Below, piece after piece: positions 32,757 to 41,194 of a stretch of 64,000 bases of DNA (its first letter is position 1; each line of letters opens with the position of its first letter). A program made the position numbers and the translations under genes. This stretch comes from Nostoc foliaceum FACHB-393 (GTDB lineage: Bacteria; Cyanobacteriota; Cyanobacteriia; Cyanobacteriales; Nostocaceae): contig NZ_JACJTD010000022.1 of assembly GCF_014698505.1 (NCBI RefSeq), positions 1 to 64,000 of the forward strand, written 5' to 3'. The notes beneath the pieces were generated by a model. The model was not told the DNA's origin and did not search any database. It was given only the letters and a program-made list of their open reading frames with translations.

Positions 32757-33560
32757 TTACGCATCACCCATCGTAAAGCTATTTGCTTCGATAAAGGATA
32801 AAAATGATAAAGGCTGACTCATATTAGCAGCAAAGCCCAGAATTCCTGGATCTCGATGAGAGTAAAGTAACTGGCCTTTACTATCAAACAAAAAAGTTCC
32901 ACCACGCTGAGTTAAGTAGGCAGAATTTGGTACATAAGTGTGCCAATTGCTCAGAACTTCCACCATATTACGTAGCCGTAGAGTTGCTAATTCAAAGGGA
33001 CGTTGAAAACCATTTCCGCCAGCTAATCGGAAAAACGAGCCTTTAAAAGCAGGTAGAGGAGTACCTTGAATAATTTCATCATCAAGAATTAGTTGAGGGG
33101 CTTGACGATCTCCCCTGTATCCCCGAAAAACTTCTCTTAGCGTTCCTGGACTTCCAAACCCTGCACACATTAACATTAGATTTAGCCAAGCTTGATGAGA
33201 CACAGAAAGTCCAGGTAGAGTCAGATTCAGACCTGAATAAAGTTTAAGTTGGTGATGTAATTCTGCATTGGGTTCAACAAATAAATTTTCCGGTGAAAAT
33301 CCTGTATATTGACAGAATCTTGTTCCAGAGGTGCGTGAGCCAATTCCCACTGCACGAATAGCGACTTTTTCAGGAGGCAATTTTTTAGCTTTGCCCTGTA
33401 ACCACCATGCATATTCAAGGCTATCAAAATCCCCAAGTTGTGGCCAGACTAAAATCAGGATATGTGAGGCAGTCTCGCAATTTTCTAGTAGGGGTCGGGT
33501 CATGCCATCACTAACACGCTGAAGTTCAGTCTGATTAAGGATATTGTAGGGATTCATCAA
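32757..33560 (-). CDS. AhpC/TSA-like protein lacking the redox cysteines
   Basis: The 267-residue protein is of the cyanobacterial peroxiredoxin-like family: NPYNILNQTELQRVSDGMTR at the start, LILVWPQLGDFDSLEYAWWL in the position of the redox strand and helix, and YSHRDPGILGFAANMSQPLS near the end. The usual Cys of the active loop is replaced (WPQLGDFDS), so classic peroxidase activity is unlikely. A structural or regulatory role is possible. It is divergent from the Septu-like ATPase. Confidence 0.7.
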   Translation of the reverse strand: MMNPYNILNQTELQRVSDGMTRPLLENCETASHILILVWPQLGDFDSLEYAWWLQGKAKKLPPEKVAIRAVGIGSRTSGTRFCQYTGFSPENLFVEPNAELHHQLKLYSGLNLTLPGLSVSHQAWLNLMLMCAGFGSPGTLREVFRGYRGDRQAPQLILDDEIIQGTPLPAFKGSFFRLAGGNGFQRPFELATLRLRNMVEVLSNWHTYVPNSAYLTQRGGTFLFDSKGQLLYSHRDPGILGFAANMSQPLSFLSFIEANSFTMGDA

Positions 33561-33627
33561 AAATGATTAACTGCTATTGAGCTATCCAATTTTAATTTAT
33601 AAGAAGTAAGTTGATCAATATAAATTT

Positions 33628-34887
33628 ATGTATGAGAGCCAAATGTTAAAAGAACTTCACCTCCAACAAGTTGGTCCAGCTGCCCATTTTGATGTTGCAT
33701 TTGCCGATAGGCTCAATATATTTACAGGTGATAATGGTTTAGGTAAAAGTTTTTTACTCGATATTGCATGGTGGGTGATGACTACAAATTGGGCAGAGCA
33801 ACCAGCGTACCCACAGCGAGTCAGAGGTGAAAATCCACAAATTACTGCCGTAGTTAGCAATAAAAAAAATATAAGAGAGTATCAGAGCCAGTTTGATTTT
33901 TCTGAACAGCAATGGCGTAATTTACAAATGCCGCCTTTATTAAAAGAAGTAGTTATTTATGTGCGAGTTGATGGTAGTTTTTCTGTTTTTGACCCTGCTC
34001 GCCAACGCGATATTGCTTATAATTTTAATCCAAATACACTTTGGAATGGATTAAAGTCAAAAGGTAAAGTTATTTGTAATGGTCTAATTCAAGATTGGGT
34101 TACATGGCAGAATCAACCCAATAAATATCCATTTGAACTCTTTTCTAATGTCATTAAAAAACTTGCACCTCACCCTTCTGAATGGATAGAAGTGGGAGAA
34201 CCAACGCGAGTTTCTATTGAAGATGTGCGTGATATTCCTACAGTTAATCTGCCTTATGGGAATGTTCCTGTTACTCAAACATCAGCCGGAATGAAGCGTA
34301 TTTTGGGACTAGCTTATTTACTAGTGTGGACTTGGTACGAACACAAAAAAGCTTCAGAACTGCGACAACAAAAGCCAGTAAATCAGATAGTTTTACTAAT
34401 TGATGAAATTGAATCTCATTTGCATCCTCGTTGGCAGAGGGTGATTTTACCAGCTATTTTATCTGTGGTAACAGAATTACAACCCAGGATGAAGATACAG
34501 GCTTTAGTAACTACTCATTCTCCACTTGTTCTTGCTTCTTTAGAGCCAAATTTTAATGAGCAAGAAGATCAACTATTTTTATTTAAATTACAAGATAGAG
34601 AGGTTAGCCTTGACGAAGTACCTTGGTCAAAACAAGGGGACATAGTTGGATGGTTAACCTCAGACATTTTTGGACTCAAACAAGCCCGTTCCAAAGAAGC
34701 AGAAATCGCAATTGAAGCAGCAGAGGCTTGGATGCGTGCTGATGATATGAATGCGTTTCCAGAAAATCTGAGAATACCAACACAAATTCATCAGGAACTT
34801 CAAAGAGTTTTACCAGGACATGACCCATTTTGGCCCCGTTGGATAGTTACAACGGAGAAAAGAAATTCTGGGTTATCAGGGGTATAA
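33628..34887 (+). CDS. AAA-type ATPase, PtuA-like (Septu system)
   Basis: The 419-residue protein has a Walker A motif FTGDNGLGKSFLLDI at residues 32-46. A signature-like region is TQTSAGMKRILGLAYLLVWT, the Walker B motif is IVLLIDEIESHLHPRWQR, and the switch His is in VTTHSPLVLASLEP. These are features of SMC/ABC-like AAA_21 ATPases. Its downstream partner is an HNH protein, the pairing of Septu systems (PtuA ATPase, PtuB nuclease). An alternative start is ATG 33643. It should sense phage infection and license the nuclease. Confidence 0.8.
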   Translation: MYESQMLKELHLQQVGPAAHFDVAFADRLNIFTGDNGLGKSFLLDIAWWVMTTNWAEQPAYPQRVRGENPQITAVVSNKKNIREYQSQFDFSEQQWRNLQMPPLLKEVVIYVRVDGSFSVFDPARQRDIAYNFNPNTLWNGLKSKGKVICNGLIQDWVTWQNQPNKYPFELFSNVIKKLAPHPSEWIEVGEPTRVSIEDVRDIPTVNLPYGNVPVTQTSAGMKRILGLAYLLVWTWYEHKKASELRQQKPVNQIVLLIDEIESHLHPRWQRVILPAILSVVTELQPRMKIQALVTTHSPLVLASLEPNFNEQEDQLFLFKLQDREVSLDEVPWSKQGDIVGWLTSDIFGLKQARSKEAEIAIEAAEAWMRADDMNAFPENLRIPTQIHQELQRVLPGHDPFWPRWIVTTEKRNSGLSGV

Positions 34888-34892
34888 CACAG

Positions 34893-35477
34893 ATGATGCC
34901 ATTTAATCCTCCTCCAGAACCACCTGATTTTGATAAAAAAGTGCGACAAACAGGAAATGCTTGGTTGGCAAAAAATCCAAATCCTAAAAAAGGAACCAGA
35001 GATTATTGGTCGCCTTTCAAAAGTGATTTAGCTGATGGATTTAATAATCTGTGTGGCTATAGCGTTATGTATGAACCAGTTGGTACAGTAGATCATTATC
35101 GCAGCCGTGAAAATTATCGCAATTTAGCTTACGAATGGAGCAATTTACGCTTTGCTTCTGCCTGGATAAACAGTAGTAAAGGTACGCTTGATGACCAGGT
35201 ACTTGACCCTTTGGATTTGGGAGAAGATTGGTTTGAAATTTTACTCCCTTCCCTACAATTAGTATTAACCGATAAAGTTCCTCCACAACAACGTCAAAAG
35301 GCAGAATTTACTTTGGAACGGTTGCGGTTACGGGATGATGAAAGAGTCTTGCGCCAGCGTCAACAATGGTATCAACTTTATTTGGATGGGGATTTGACTT
35401 TACAAGGATTAGAAAAAAAAGCTCCTTTGATAGCGCGCGCGGTAAAGAAACAGCAGCAGGCTATTTCTCAACAATAA
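34893..35477 (+). CDS. HNH nuclease, PtuB-like partner of the ATPase
   Basis: The 194-residue protein has the block NNLCGYSVMYEPVGTVDHYR SRENYRNLAYEWSNLRFASA, with the HNH His in VDHYR and the Asn in WSNLRF. The usual zinc cysteines (CxxC) are mostly missing; only one Cys appears before the His. Conserved later parts (DPLDLGEDWFEILLPSLQLV, LERLRLRDDERVLRQRQQWY) fit this HNH branch. It follows the ATPase stop by five bases. An in-frame upstream start at 34830 would overlap the ATPase; ATG 34893 is preferred. Loss of one Cys pair is odd. Confidence 0.7.
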   Translation: MMPFNPPPEPPDFDKKVRQTGNAWLAKNPNPKKGTRDYWSPFKSDLADGFNNLCGYSVMYEPVGTVDHYRSRENYRNLAYEWSNLRFASAWINSSKGTLDDQVLDPLDLGEDWFEILLPSLQLVLTDKVPPQQRQKAEFTLERLRLRDDERVLRQRQQWYQLYLDGDLTLQGLEKKAPLIARAVKKQQQAISQQ

Positions 35478-35871
35478 TAAGCTTTGTAGTTATCAGATTG
35501 TGAAGGCAAGTATTTTCATAACACGATATGGCAAGATAAATGGGTAAAAGTTCAATGAACTTGTTACAGACTATTAAGTAGCACATCGCGTTATATATTT
35601 CTGTTAGAGCAGTTTCTTACCAAAAGAGTTATTTTTCTATTTTTTTAACTCATATATACAAACGTGCTTGCATTCTCAACAGGCAGTATGTAACTTGGCT
35701 ATTGTGCAGTTTATTAGGACATGAACTGAAATTGAGTTTTATTTGAGTTGAGCTATACCTGTACTAAACTGACATGATTTGTAAATTATTTTTTAATCTA
35801 CAAACAGTTTTGCAAGGTGCTAGTTTAATTCGCTTTCAATTGATGAAGTCTTTCAGTTGGAATAGAGTTTA
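35478..35871. other. Intergenic region, no gene seen
   Basis: About 395 bp of AT-rich DNA. It separates the Septu-like pair from the long plus-strand operon and probably carries that operon's promoter. I see no repeat or RNA. Confidence 0.4.
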
Positions 35872-36270
35872 ATGATATGTGAGAACGTTATCTACACCCA
35901 GAAAACACTTGCCGAAAGATACGGGATTTCAATCGCTGCTTTACAACGGTGGTATCCCTATGCCGGTATAGTTAAACCCCGAAAGCGGGGAGGATATTTT
36001 GATGCAACAACAGTCGAGATTGCGGATGTTTTTTACGTTGCTATCAAGATTCGGCGGTTGACTTGTGAGGAATATTTACAGCAGGTGATTCCTGCTGGTG
36101 GCTTAGATGCTTATTTGCAAAAAGTCAATGACGTAAGCCTTTATGACTTTTTGACTAAGCATATATCTGATGAAGAAAAAAATAACCCAATTGTGCAAGC
36201 AGTAATTAGGAGAATTGAGCGAAATGAAGCATATCAACAAAGTGGCAGAGACTTTGCAGGTGTCGCCTGA
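35872..36270 (+). CDS. MerR-like HTH protein, operon leader
   Basis: The 132-residue protein has a helix-turn-helix at residues 9-30 (TQKTLAERYGISIAALQRWY), followed by a second block AGIVKPRKRGGYFDATTVEI like MerR winged motifs. A C-terminal coiled section is present. It overlaps the next gene by 47 bp. It could regulate the transfer-like operon that follows. Confidence 0.6.
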   Translation: MICENVIYTQKTLAERYGISIAALQRWYPYAGIVKPRKRGGYFDATTVEIADVFYVAIKIRRLTCEEYLQQVIPAGGLDAYLQKVNDVSLYDFLTKHISDEEKNNPIVQAVIRRIERNEAYQQSGRDFAGVA

Positions 36271-36844
36271 TGTAGTACGTACCTGCTGTCGGTTGTTGGA
36301 TTTAGCTTTGCAGCCAAATGATACGCTTGACGAAACTGTTGAGCAGCAGCTAGTTCAACTTAAAGAGATAGCCTCTCGTGAAGGTATGTCTCTTGAAGAA
36401 GCAGCCCAGCATTTGATTGCAATGCGCGATCGCAAATCAGAAGTAGGCGAACATAAGTTCGACAAGCGGGAGTACATAAAACAGCGATTTGGCGTAGACC
36501 CAGAACAAGCTTTGCCTGACAGCTTTGTAGGAATACTTTACCGAGATGCAGATAGGGGTATTCAGTTAGGGGAATTACGCCATAAAGTGGTGCTTGAATC
36601 TTCGACACTTGCTCTAGAAGAATTTGTTTTTCATGGCAGCAGTTTACTTGGTGAAGGTAATACTTCCGTTCCACCTGGTTACGATGAAGCGCAAGAGCGA
36701 ATTAACTCGCGCATCGATAACGATTTTTTCGGCAAAGTGAACTGGGGGGAAGAGACTCATCCACTGTTAGTCGGTACATCGACACCGCAGCCGAGACAGT
36801 TGAAGTCCTCGCAGCCGAAAACCGGGCAATCTCCGAAGAAATAG
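36224..36844 (+). CDS. HTH-like protein, 206 aa
   Basis: The start at ATG 36224 is favoured by GGAG upstream. The N-terminus MKHINKVAETLQVSPDVVRT CCRLLD has an HTH pattern, then EIASREGMSLEEAAQHLIAM and FDKREYIKQRFGVDPEQALP. The C-terminus is Ser/Pro/Thr/Lys-rich and unstructured. It probably works with the preceding MerR-like protein. The family is not recognised. Confidence 0.5.
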   Translation: MKHINKVAETLQVSPDVVRTCCRLLDLALQPNDTLDETVEQQLVQLKEIASREGMSLEEAAQHLIAMRDRKSEVGEHKFDKREYIKQRFGVDPEQALPDSFVGILYRDADRGIQLGELRHKVVLESSTLALEEFVFHGSSLLGEGNTSVPPGYDEAQERINSRIDNDFFGKVNWGEETHPLLVGTSTPQPRQLKSSQPKTGQSPKK

Positions 36845-36852
36845 TAGCTCAA

Positions 36853-37113
36853 ATGCTACCCATCTGCTATCAAATACGGGATGAGAGTTTACTCAACTTG
36901 AGAAAGACATCTACCCAGGCAGTTGGTATAAATTTACTTTCAGTAGTAGCTGGGACTGTGATTGGGACGTGGGTAGCAGTCCCCCCAACTCAAGAAAGAC
37001 AGGAAATTCCGAGTATTCAGCCAATTTTGATTGGTGTGGGTATAGGTGAATTAGTTGGTTTGATTCTGGCACTAGTAATAATTTGGTTTACCAGGGACGA
37101 ACAAAAAACCTAA
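36853..37113 (+). CDS. Small membrane protein, 86 aa
   Basis: Two hydrophobic helices are visible (residues 25-45, VGINLLSVVAGTVIGTWVAV, and 58-79, ILIGVGIGELVGLILALVII), with Gly-rich faces. It starts eight bases after the previous gene. It may be a pilin-like or pore-subunit component of the module. No family is recognised. Confidence 0.5.
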   Translation: MLPICYQIRDESLLNLRKTSTQAVGINLLSVVAGTVIGTWVAVPPTQERQEIPSIQPILIGVGIGELVGLILALVIIWFTRDEQKT

Positions 37114-37174
37114 TCAACTTTTCTCTCATCAAGGGAATTACTCATTTTAGTCGCATTATTGCCAGGGAGCAGTT

Positions 37175-37393
37175 ATGAGTGCAGCATTTGACTTTTTGGT
37201 TAACACGGCAGGTGGTTTGTTGATGAACCTGGGTGTTTCTGGGATGGTGGGACAATTATTGGGAGTCGGGGCGACCCTTGCCTTGCATCCTCTGTTGCTA
37301 CTTACTGGAATAGTTGTCGGTGGTGCGGGAATTGCGATCGCACGCGAGTTAAACAAGCGCCCTCAGTTGCAGTTGGTTGTTGATAATACATGA
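37175..37393 (+). CDS. Small Gly-rich membrane protein, pilin-like
   Basis: The 72-residue protein has two hydrophobic segments (VNTAGGLLMNLGVSGMVGQL and ALHPLLLLTGIVVGGAGIAI). The size, the two Gly-rich helices and the neighbours recall VirB2/TrbC-type pilins, but no signal sequence is present and I do not recognise a specific family. AGGGAG lies upstream of ATG. The transfer role is inference. Confidence 0.45.
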   Translation: MSAAFDFLVNTAGGLLMNLGVSGMVGQLLGVGATLALHPLLLLTGIVVGGAGIAIARELNKRPQLQLVVDNT

Positions 37394-37403
37394 GGGGTAA
37401 ATT

Positions 37404-38246
37404 ATGTTTACTCCTACACCTGTGCGAAATAAACAGCCAAGTCGCAGAAAGAAAAAGGTAAATGTTACCCTGTGGACGGTTTGTTCAACTGTTAGTGCGC
37501 TGTCTGTTATTGGGGCGGTTGCATTGATGGTTGGATGGAAGCAACAGGTTCCAGGTAATCAAATATCGGAGGTACAACAGGTAAAGGCGCAAGTTTCCCA
37601 AATTCGGGAAGTGTACTTAGAAAAGCTTTCTCGTACTGACTACAATATAGACCATCTTTCCAGTTACTCCTCAGTAGAGGGTGTGCCTACTCTTACGGGC
37701 TGGCGACAGTTGGCGGCGGCATTGTGGGGACAGCAATTGCGAAGTGAAATATCCAGAATGCAGGCTAATGATAAATCTGGGTTTTACCGCCTTCACTATA
37801 TGCCGGCACTGGAGATAGTTAAATTCAACTCGCTGGATGTTTTACTAGAAGCGGCTTCTGGAAATAATAGTTTTTACTGGGGGTACCGCAAAACCGATGG
37901 TACGAAAGTTGAGGAGAAGATACCAACTGGGGCGGCTGCTGTTTTGATTTTGGGTAAATTAGAGGCAATTGATTACGCTCAAAACTTAGAATCTCAACCA
38001 TCGGTTGATCTGAATCAAATGCTAATTCAGATTAAGAATGCTCAAGAACCATATTCTCTTGCACAGGCACAGCTGTTACGAGCGCGGGGGTATTTAGACC
38101 CAGTAGAGCAGATGGCACAGGTGGCAGACATCCGCGAGAGAATACGCCAACGGGAGGAGGAAAGGCGGATGTATATCCAACAAATGAAGAAGCAATTACC
38201 TCAGCCAGTTCCTAATAGAAAGCCTGTTAATAAATCGAGGGGGTGA
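37404..38246 (+). CDS. Membrane-anchored protein with large extracytoplasmic domain
   Basis: Basic residues (RRKKKVNVT) precede a single membrane helix (residues 21-45, LWTVCSTVSALSVIGAVALM). A domain of about 200 residues follows, with a coiled start (VQQVKAQVSQIREVYLEKLS) and helices. GAGGGG lies upstream of the ATG. Inner-membrane proteins of secretion machines look like this. The family is not recognised. Confidence 0.5.
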   Translation: MFTPTPVRNKQPSRRKKKVNVTLWTVCSTVSALSVIGAVALMVGWKQQVPGNQISEVQQVKAQVSQIREVYLEKLSRTDYNIDHLSSYSSVEGVPTLTGWRQLAAALWGQQLRSEISRMQANDKSGFYRLHYMPALEIVKFNSLDVLLEAASGNNSFYWGYRKTDGTKVEEKIPTGAAAVLILGKLEAIDYAQNLESQPSVDLNQMLIQIKNAQEPYSLAQAQLLRARGYLDPVEQMAQVADIRERIRQREEERRMYIQQMKKQLPQPVPNRKPVNKSRG

Positions 38247-38250
38247 TGTC

Positions 38251-38820
38251 ATGTATGTCAAGTTTGCTGCTGCGATAATTTGCATAGCTTTATGTTCGCT
38301 CAATGTTGTAGCGGCAGTCAAACGTACCCCTATTCGTACTACCCTTGAAGGTTCAACTCGCACGACGGTCGAGATGATGCCATCTCCCAATTCAGGAGTG
38401 CATTGGATGAGTGCAGTTATATTTCTGGCTGGATTTGCTTGTTTTTTGGGCTGGGGAATTTCTGACTATAACAATGCAATTGAAGAGAGAGACGAACTGT
38501 CTGATAACTTGGCTAATCCTGGCAATCCACAACTTCATGTTGGTGCTTCTGATACTGATATTCAGCCTTCTTTAATGCCCCCAGTATCACCTTCTTCTGG
38601 GATGAGATTAAATAGCGAATTCTCTGCCAAGAATGTAGTCCAATTTTCTCCTCGTTCTAGTGTTTCTGGATTAGGGCGAGTACATAGTAGCCAATTTGTT
38701 AAAGATGGAGTGCAAAACCAATCTGGAATGTTATCTCCAGAGGAGTTTTACGCCCAACTTCAGGATGAAGATTTCTGGGAAGATACTAACTCCCAGGTAA
38801 ATGATAAACCCGCCAGCTAG
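38251..38820 (+). CDS. Membrane protein, 189 aa, with Ser-rich C-terminus
   Basis: There is an N-terminal signal or membrane segment (residues 5-22, FAAAIICIALCSLNVVAAVK) and a second one at about 52-68 (WMSAVIFLAGFACFLGWGIS). The rest is a low-complexity Ser/Pro/Asn-rich region. It follows the previous stop by four bases with a GAGGGGG upstream. It may be a component of a surface or transfer complex. Confidence 0.5.
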   Translation: MYVKFAAAIICIALCSLNVVAAVKRTPIRTTLEGSTRTTVEMMPSPNSGVHWMSAVIFLAGFACFLGWGISDYNNAIEERDELSDNLANPGNPQLHVGASDTDIQPSLMPPVSPSSGMRLNSEFSAKNVVQFSPRSSVSGLGRVHSSQFVKDGVQNQSGMLSPEEFYAQLQDEDFWEDTNSQVNDKPAS

Positions 38821-38842
38821 TTACTTAATTTGAGGTCATATT

Positions 38843-39334
38843 ATGAGCAGAAATCAGCGCCGCAACTTTGATGTTGATTATTCTGAAGGTGGAGCAATTG
38901 TGCCTGCAAACCGCTTGCAAAACATGTTGCAGCAGGTACAGCAACAAGGAGGAATAGTAAATCAGCAACCTAACGTTTCTCCCATGACTACTTATGAGAC
39001 TCAGCCAGTAGAGGTTAGGTATATCAATGCACCTACTGCTTATAAGCCGAGGGTTCCTCAGATAGAGATTCCTTATATTGAGACTTGGAAAGCACATCGG
39101 CTGCACCCACAAAACCCCTGGAGATTCGGCTGGTATCCAGTATATTTTTTATCGGATGTAATTAAATCTCCTGTGGGTGTGGCTGGTGTGGGAGTGTGGT
39201 TGTTAATAATGCTGTTGAATTTTTTCCTAAATGGCAGTTATACCGGGCCGGGGTATGCGTCTGGGAAGAAGATTGAAGTTGTACCCAAGGAAGTTCCCTC
39301 TTTTGCCCTGCCTGTGGTTAAGCAATTGGAATAA
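38843..39334 (+). CDS. Membrane protein with single C-terminal helix
   Basis: The 163-residue protein has a Gln-rich N-terminal half (NMLQQVQQQGGIVNQQPNVS), a Pro/Trp-rich segment (AHRLHPQNPWRFGWYPVYFL), and one strong membrane helix (VAGVGVWLLIMLLNFFLNG). The stop TAA overlaps the next ATG (TAATG). No family is recognised. Confidence 0.5.
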   Translation: MSRNQRRNFDVDYSEGGAIVPANRLQNMLQQVQQQGGIVNQQPNVSPMTTYETQPVEVRYINAPTAYKPRVPQIEIPYIETWKAHRLHPQNPWRFGWYPVYFLSDVIKSPVGVAGVGVWLLIMLLNFFLNGSYTGPGYASGKKIEVVPKEVPSFALPVVKQLE

Positions 39335-39675
39335 TGACGGTAAAGGCAATTTTTTGGTTCGTACTGCTGGTATGGATTGCAGATATTTTGCAACCGGGAT
39401 ATTTGCAGTTTTATAACTGGCGTAATGCTGTGGCATTGGTACAAAAGCTTCAGTTTTCATCGCCGGCTGTTGTACCCACTGCTGCACCTGGCGTGAATAT
39501 ATCTTCTACTTCTGTTCCTATACGTTACTCTCCTCAAGTAAGGGAACCTGCAACATCTGGGGATGGCCTAAATTCTCCTGATTGCCATGTGGCTAGGAAT
39601 GATTTTGAGGAAGTATTGAGTACTGCAAGGATTGGTTGTTGGCAGGTTTCTCCTGCTAATGCGAAAAGGCGTTGA
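39334..39675 (+). CDS. Small membrane-anchored protein, 113 aa
   Basis: The N-terminal hydrophobic helix (FWFVLLVWIADILQPGYLQF) is followed by a Val/Pro/Ser-rich extracytoplasmic tail with two Cys. It is translationally coupled to the previous gene through TAATG. The function is unknown. Confidence 0.5.
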   Translation: MTVKAIFWFVLLVWIADILQPGYLQFYNWRNAVALVQKLQFSSPAVVPTAAPGVNISSTSVPIRYSPQVREPATSGDGLNSPDCHVARNDFEEVLSTARIGCWQVSPANAKRR

Positions 39676-39679
39676 GGGA

Positions 39680-40330
39680 ATGCGAATAATCTTTGAAACT
39701 GACGGTGACAAGGAGGTTAGTAATTCGACTGTAACTAGTTTGAATGAGACGGTCGATACTAGTTCGAGTGCAAATTGGAGATATGCGATCGCAACCTCAG
39801 TTTTAATTGCAGCTATGGTCATTCCCCAGGTTTCTGGGTGGATTGAATCTCAACTGTTAGTTAAATCTCTCCAGGGTCTAATACTACGTAGAACTGTTGT
39901 TAGTAATCAGGTTTTAAATAATCGTCGAATTGTCTTTCCTACTGCGGCTGGTACTCCTGTAACTAGTGAATTTGGTTGGCGGACACACCCCATTACGGGC
40001 AAACACAAGTTTCATACTGGGATTGATTTTGGTGCAGCAAAGGGGACACCAATTTATGCGGTTGATGCTGGTCGAGTGGTTTTTGCGGGCGACAAGGGTG
40101 GTTATGGCAAAGCGGCTGTTATTCAGCATCAGGGAGGTTTATCTACTCTGTACGGTCATGCCAGTCAGCTGTATGTACAGCAGGGACAACAAGTTGTGCG
40201 TGGACAGATGATTGCGGCAGTAGGTAGTACGGGCTTTTCGACGGGGCCGCATTTGCATTTTGAAGTTCACGTTAATGGTGTAACACAGAACCCCCGTTCT
40301 TATTTACATAAGTATTTAGCTAACCGTTGA
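39680..40330 (+). CDS. M23-type (LytM) peptidoglycan endopeptidase
   Basis: From ATG 39680 the protein is 216 residues with an N-terminal membrane helix (residues about 32-50). The M23 domain follows: SEFGWRTHPITGKHKFHTGI DFGAAKG, where His and Asp bind zinc, then YGHASQLYVQQGQQVVRGQM and GPHLHFEVHVNG, with HLHFE supplying the last ligand. It cleaves peptidoglycan cross-links. In this operon it may open the wall for a transfer complex. GAGGG sits upstream of the chosen ATG. Confidence 0.85.
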   Translation: MRIIFETDGDKEVSNSTVTSLNETVDTSSSANWRYAIATSVLIAAMVIPQVSGWIESQLLVKSLQGLILRRTVVSNQVLNNRRIVFPTAAGTPVTSEFGWRTHPITGKHKFHTGIDFGAAKGTPIYAVDAGRVVFAGDKGGYGKAAVIQHQGGLSTLYGHASQLYVQQGQQVVRGQMIAAVGSTGFSTGPHLHFEVHVNGVTQNPRSYLHKYLANR

Positions 40331-40356
40331 AGGTTATTTAGCTATTGGCAAGAGAG

Positions 40357-41184
40357 ATGCAAATTGTACCGATTTTTATATCAGGTGTAGTTGGTGCAGC
40401 CTGCTCTGTTGCATTTTCTTACGGAGTAGCTTCACTGCCATGTGGATTGGTATCAAAGGGTGCGGATACTGTTTGTCAGGTGCGTAGTTTTGGTAAAGCA
40501 CTTGATAGTTGGAAATTTGGGTTTATTGTTGGTGGTTTGGCTGGGTTGATTTTGAGTCCTCGCCATCAATTTATATCCCGTTTTCAACCCATTCATCTGT
40601 CAACTGCTTCCTTAATTACTTTGGGCATTTATTTTTCAATTTCTCAAAGTACTGGTGTTTCTTCAGCATCATTAAATACTTTAAGAGGAAGAGTTAGTAC
40701 AAGTTCTTACTCACCACATCCTGATTCACCACGGTTAAGTGCTTTTTTAGCGACAATTCGTTGGGCAGAAACAGGAACTAGTGAGACAGAAAGTTATCGC
40801 AAGTTAGTATTTAACGGAACTTTTAATGATTTTTCTACACACCCGTTAAAGAAACAGTGCGCTCCTATTAATGGTAAAAATGTTTGTTCAACTGCGGCTG
40901 GTGCTTATCAAATGTTAGATATAAGTTGGTATGATATTCAGCCAAAGTTAAACTTGAAGGATTTTAGTCCAGCTTCTCAGGACAAGATGGCAATTGAATA
41001 TATTCGTCGTAATAATGCCTTAAGTGATGTTGAAGCAGGAAACTTTGATGCTGCTGTATGTAAAGTAGGTAGGGTATGGGCCAGTCTTATTTGCAACTCG
41101 TACAATCAAAACCCAAAATCTTTAGCGCAGTTGAGAATTTACTATCAGCAGCAATTACAAAAATTTGAAATTTCTAAGAGGTGA
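40357..41184 (+). CDS. Membrane-anchored lambda-type lytic transglycosylase/muramidase (GH104-like)
   Basis: The first 100 residues hold two or three membrane helices (FISGVVGAACSVAFSYGVAS; FGFIVGGLAGLILS). The C-terminal domain has RLSAFLATIRWAETGTSETE, with the catalytic Glu in WAETG, then STAAGAYQMLDISWYDIQPK and FSPASQDKMAIEYIRRNNAL. These are the landmarks of lambda-endolysin-type muramidases. It degrades glycan strands. ATG 40357 follows GAGAG; an earlier TTG is possible. VirB1-like enzymes of conjugation machines do similar work. Confidence 0.8.
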   Translation: MQIVPIFISGVVGAACSVAFSYGVASLPCGLVSKGADTVCQVRSFGKALDSWKFGFIVGGLAGLILSPRHQFISRFQPIHLSTASLITLGIYFSISQSTGVSSASLNTLRGRVSTSSYSPHPDSPRLSAFLATIRWAETGTSETESYRKLVFNGTFNDFSTHPLKKQCAPINGKNVCSTAAGAYQMLDISWYDIQPKLNLKDFSPASQDKMAIEYIRRNNALSDVEAGNFDAAVCKVGRVWASLICNSYNQNPKSLAQLRIYYQQQLQKFEISKR

Positions 41185-41194
41185 ATATTTACTA

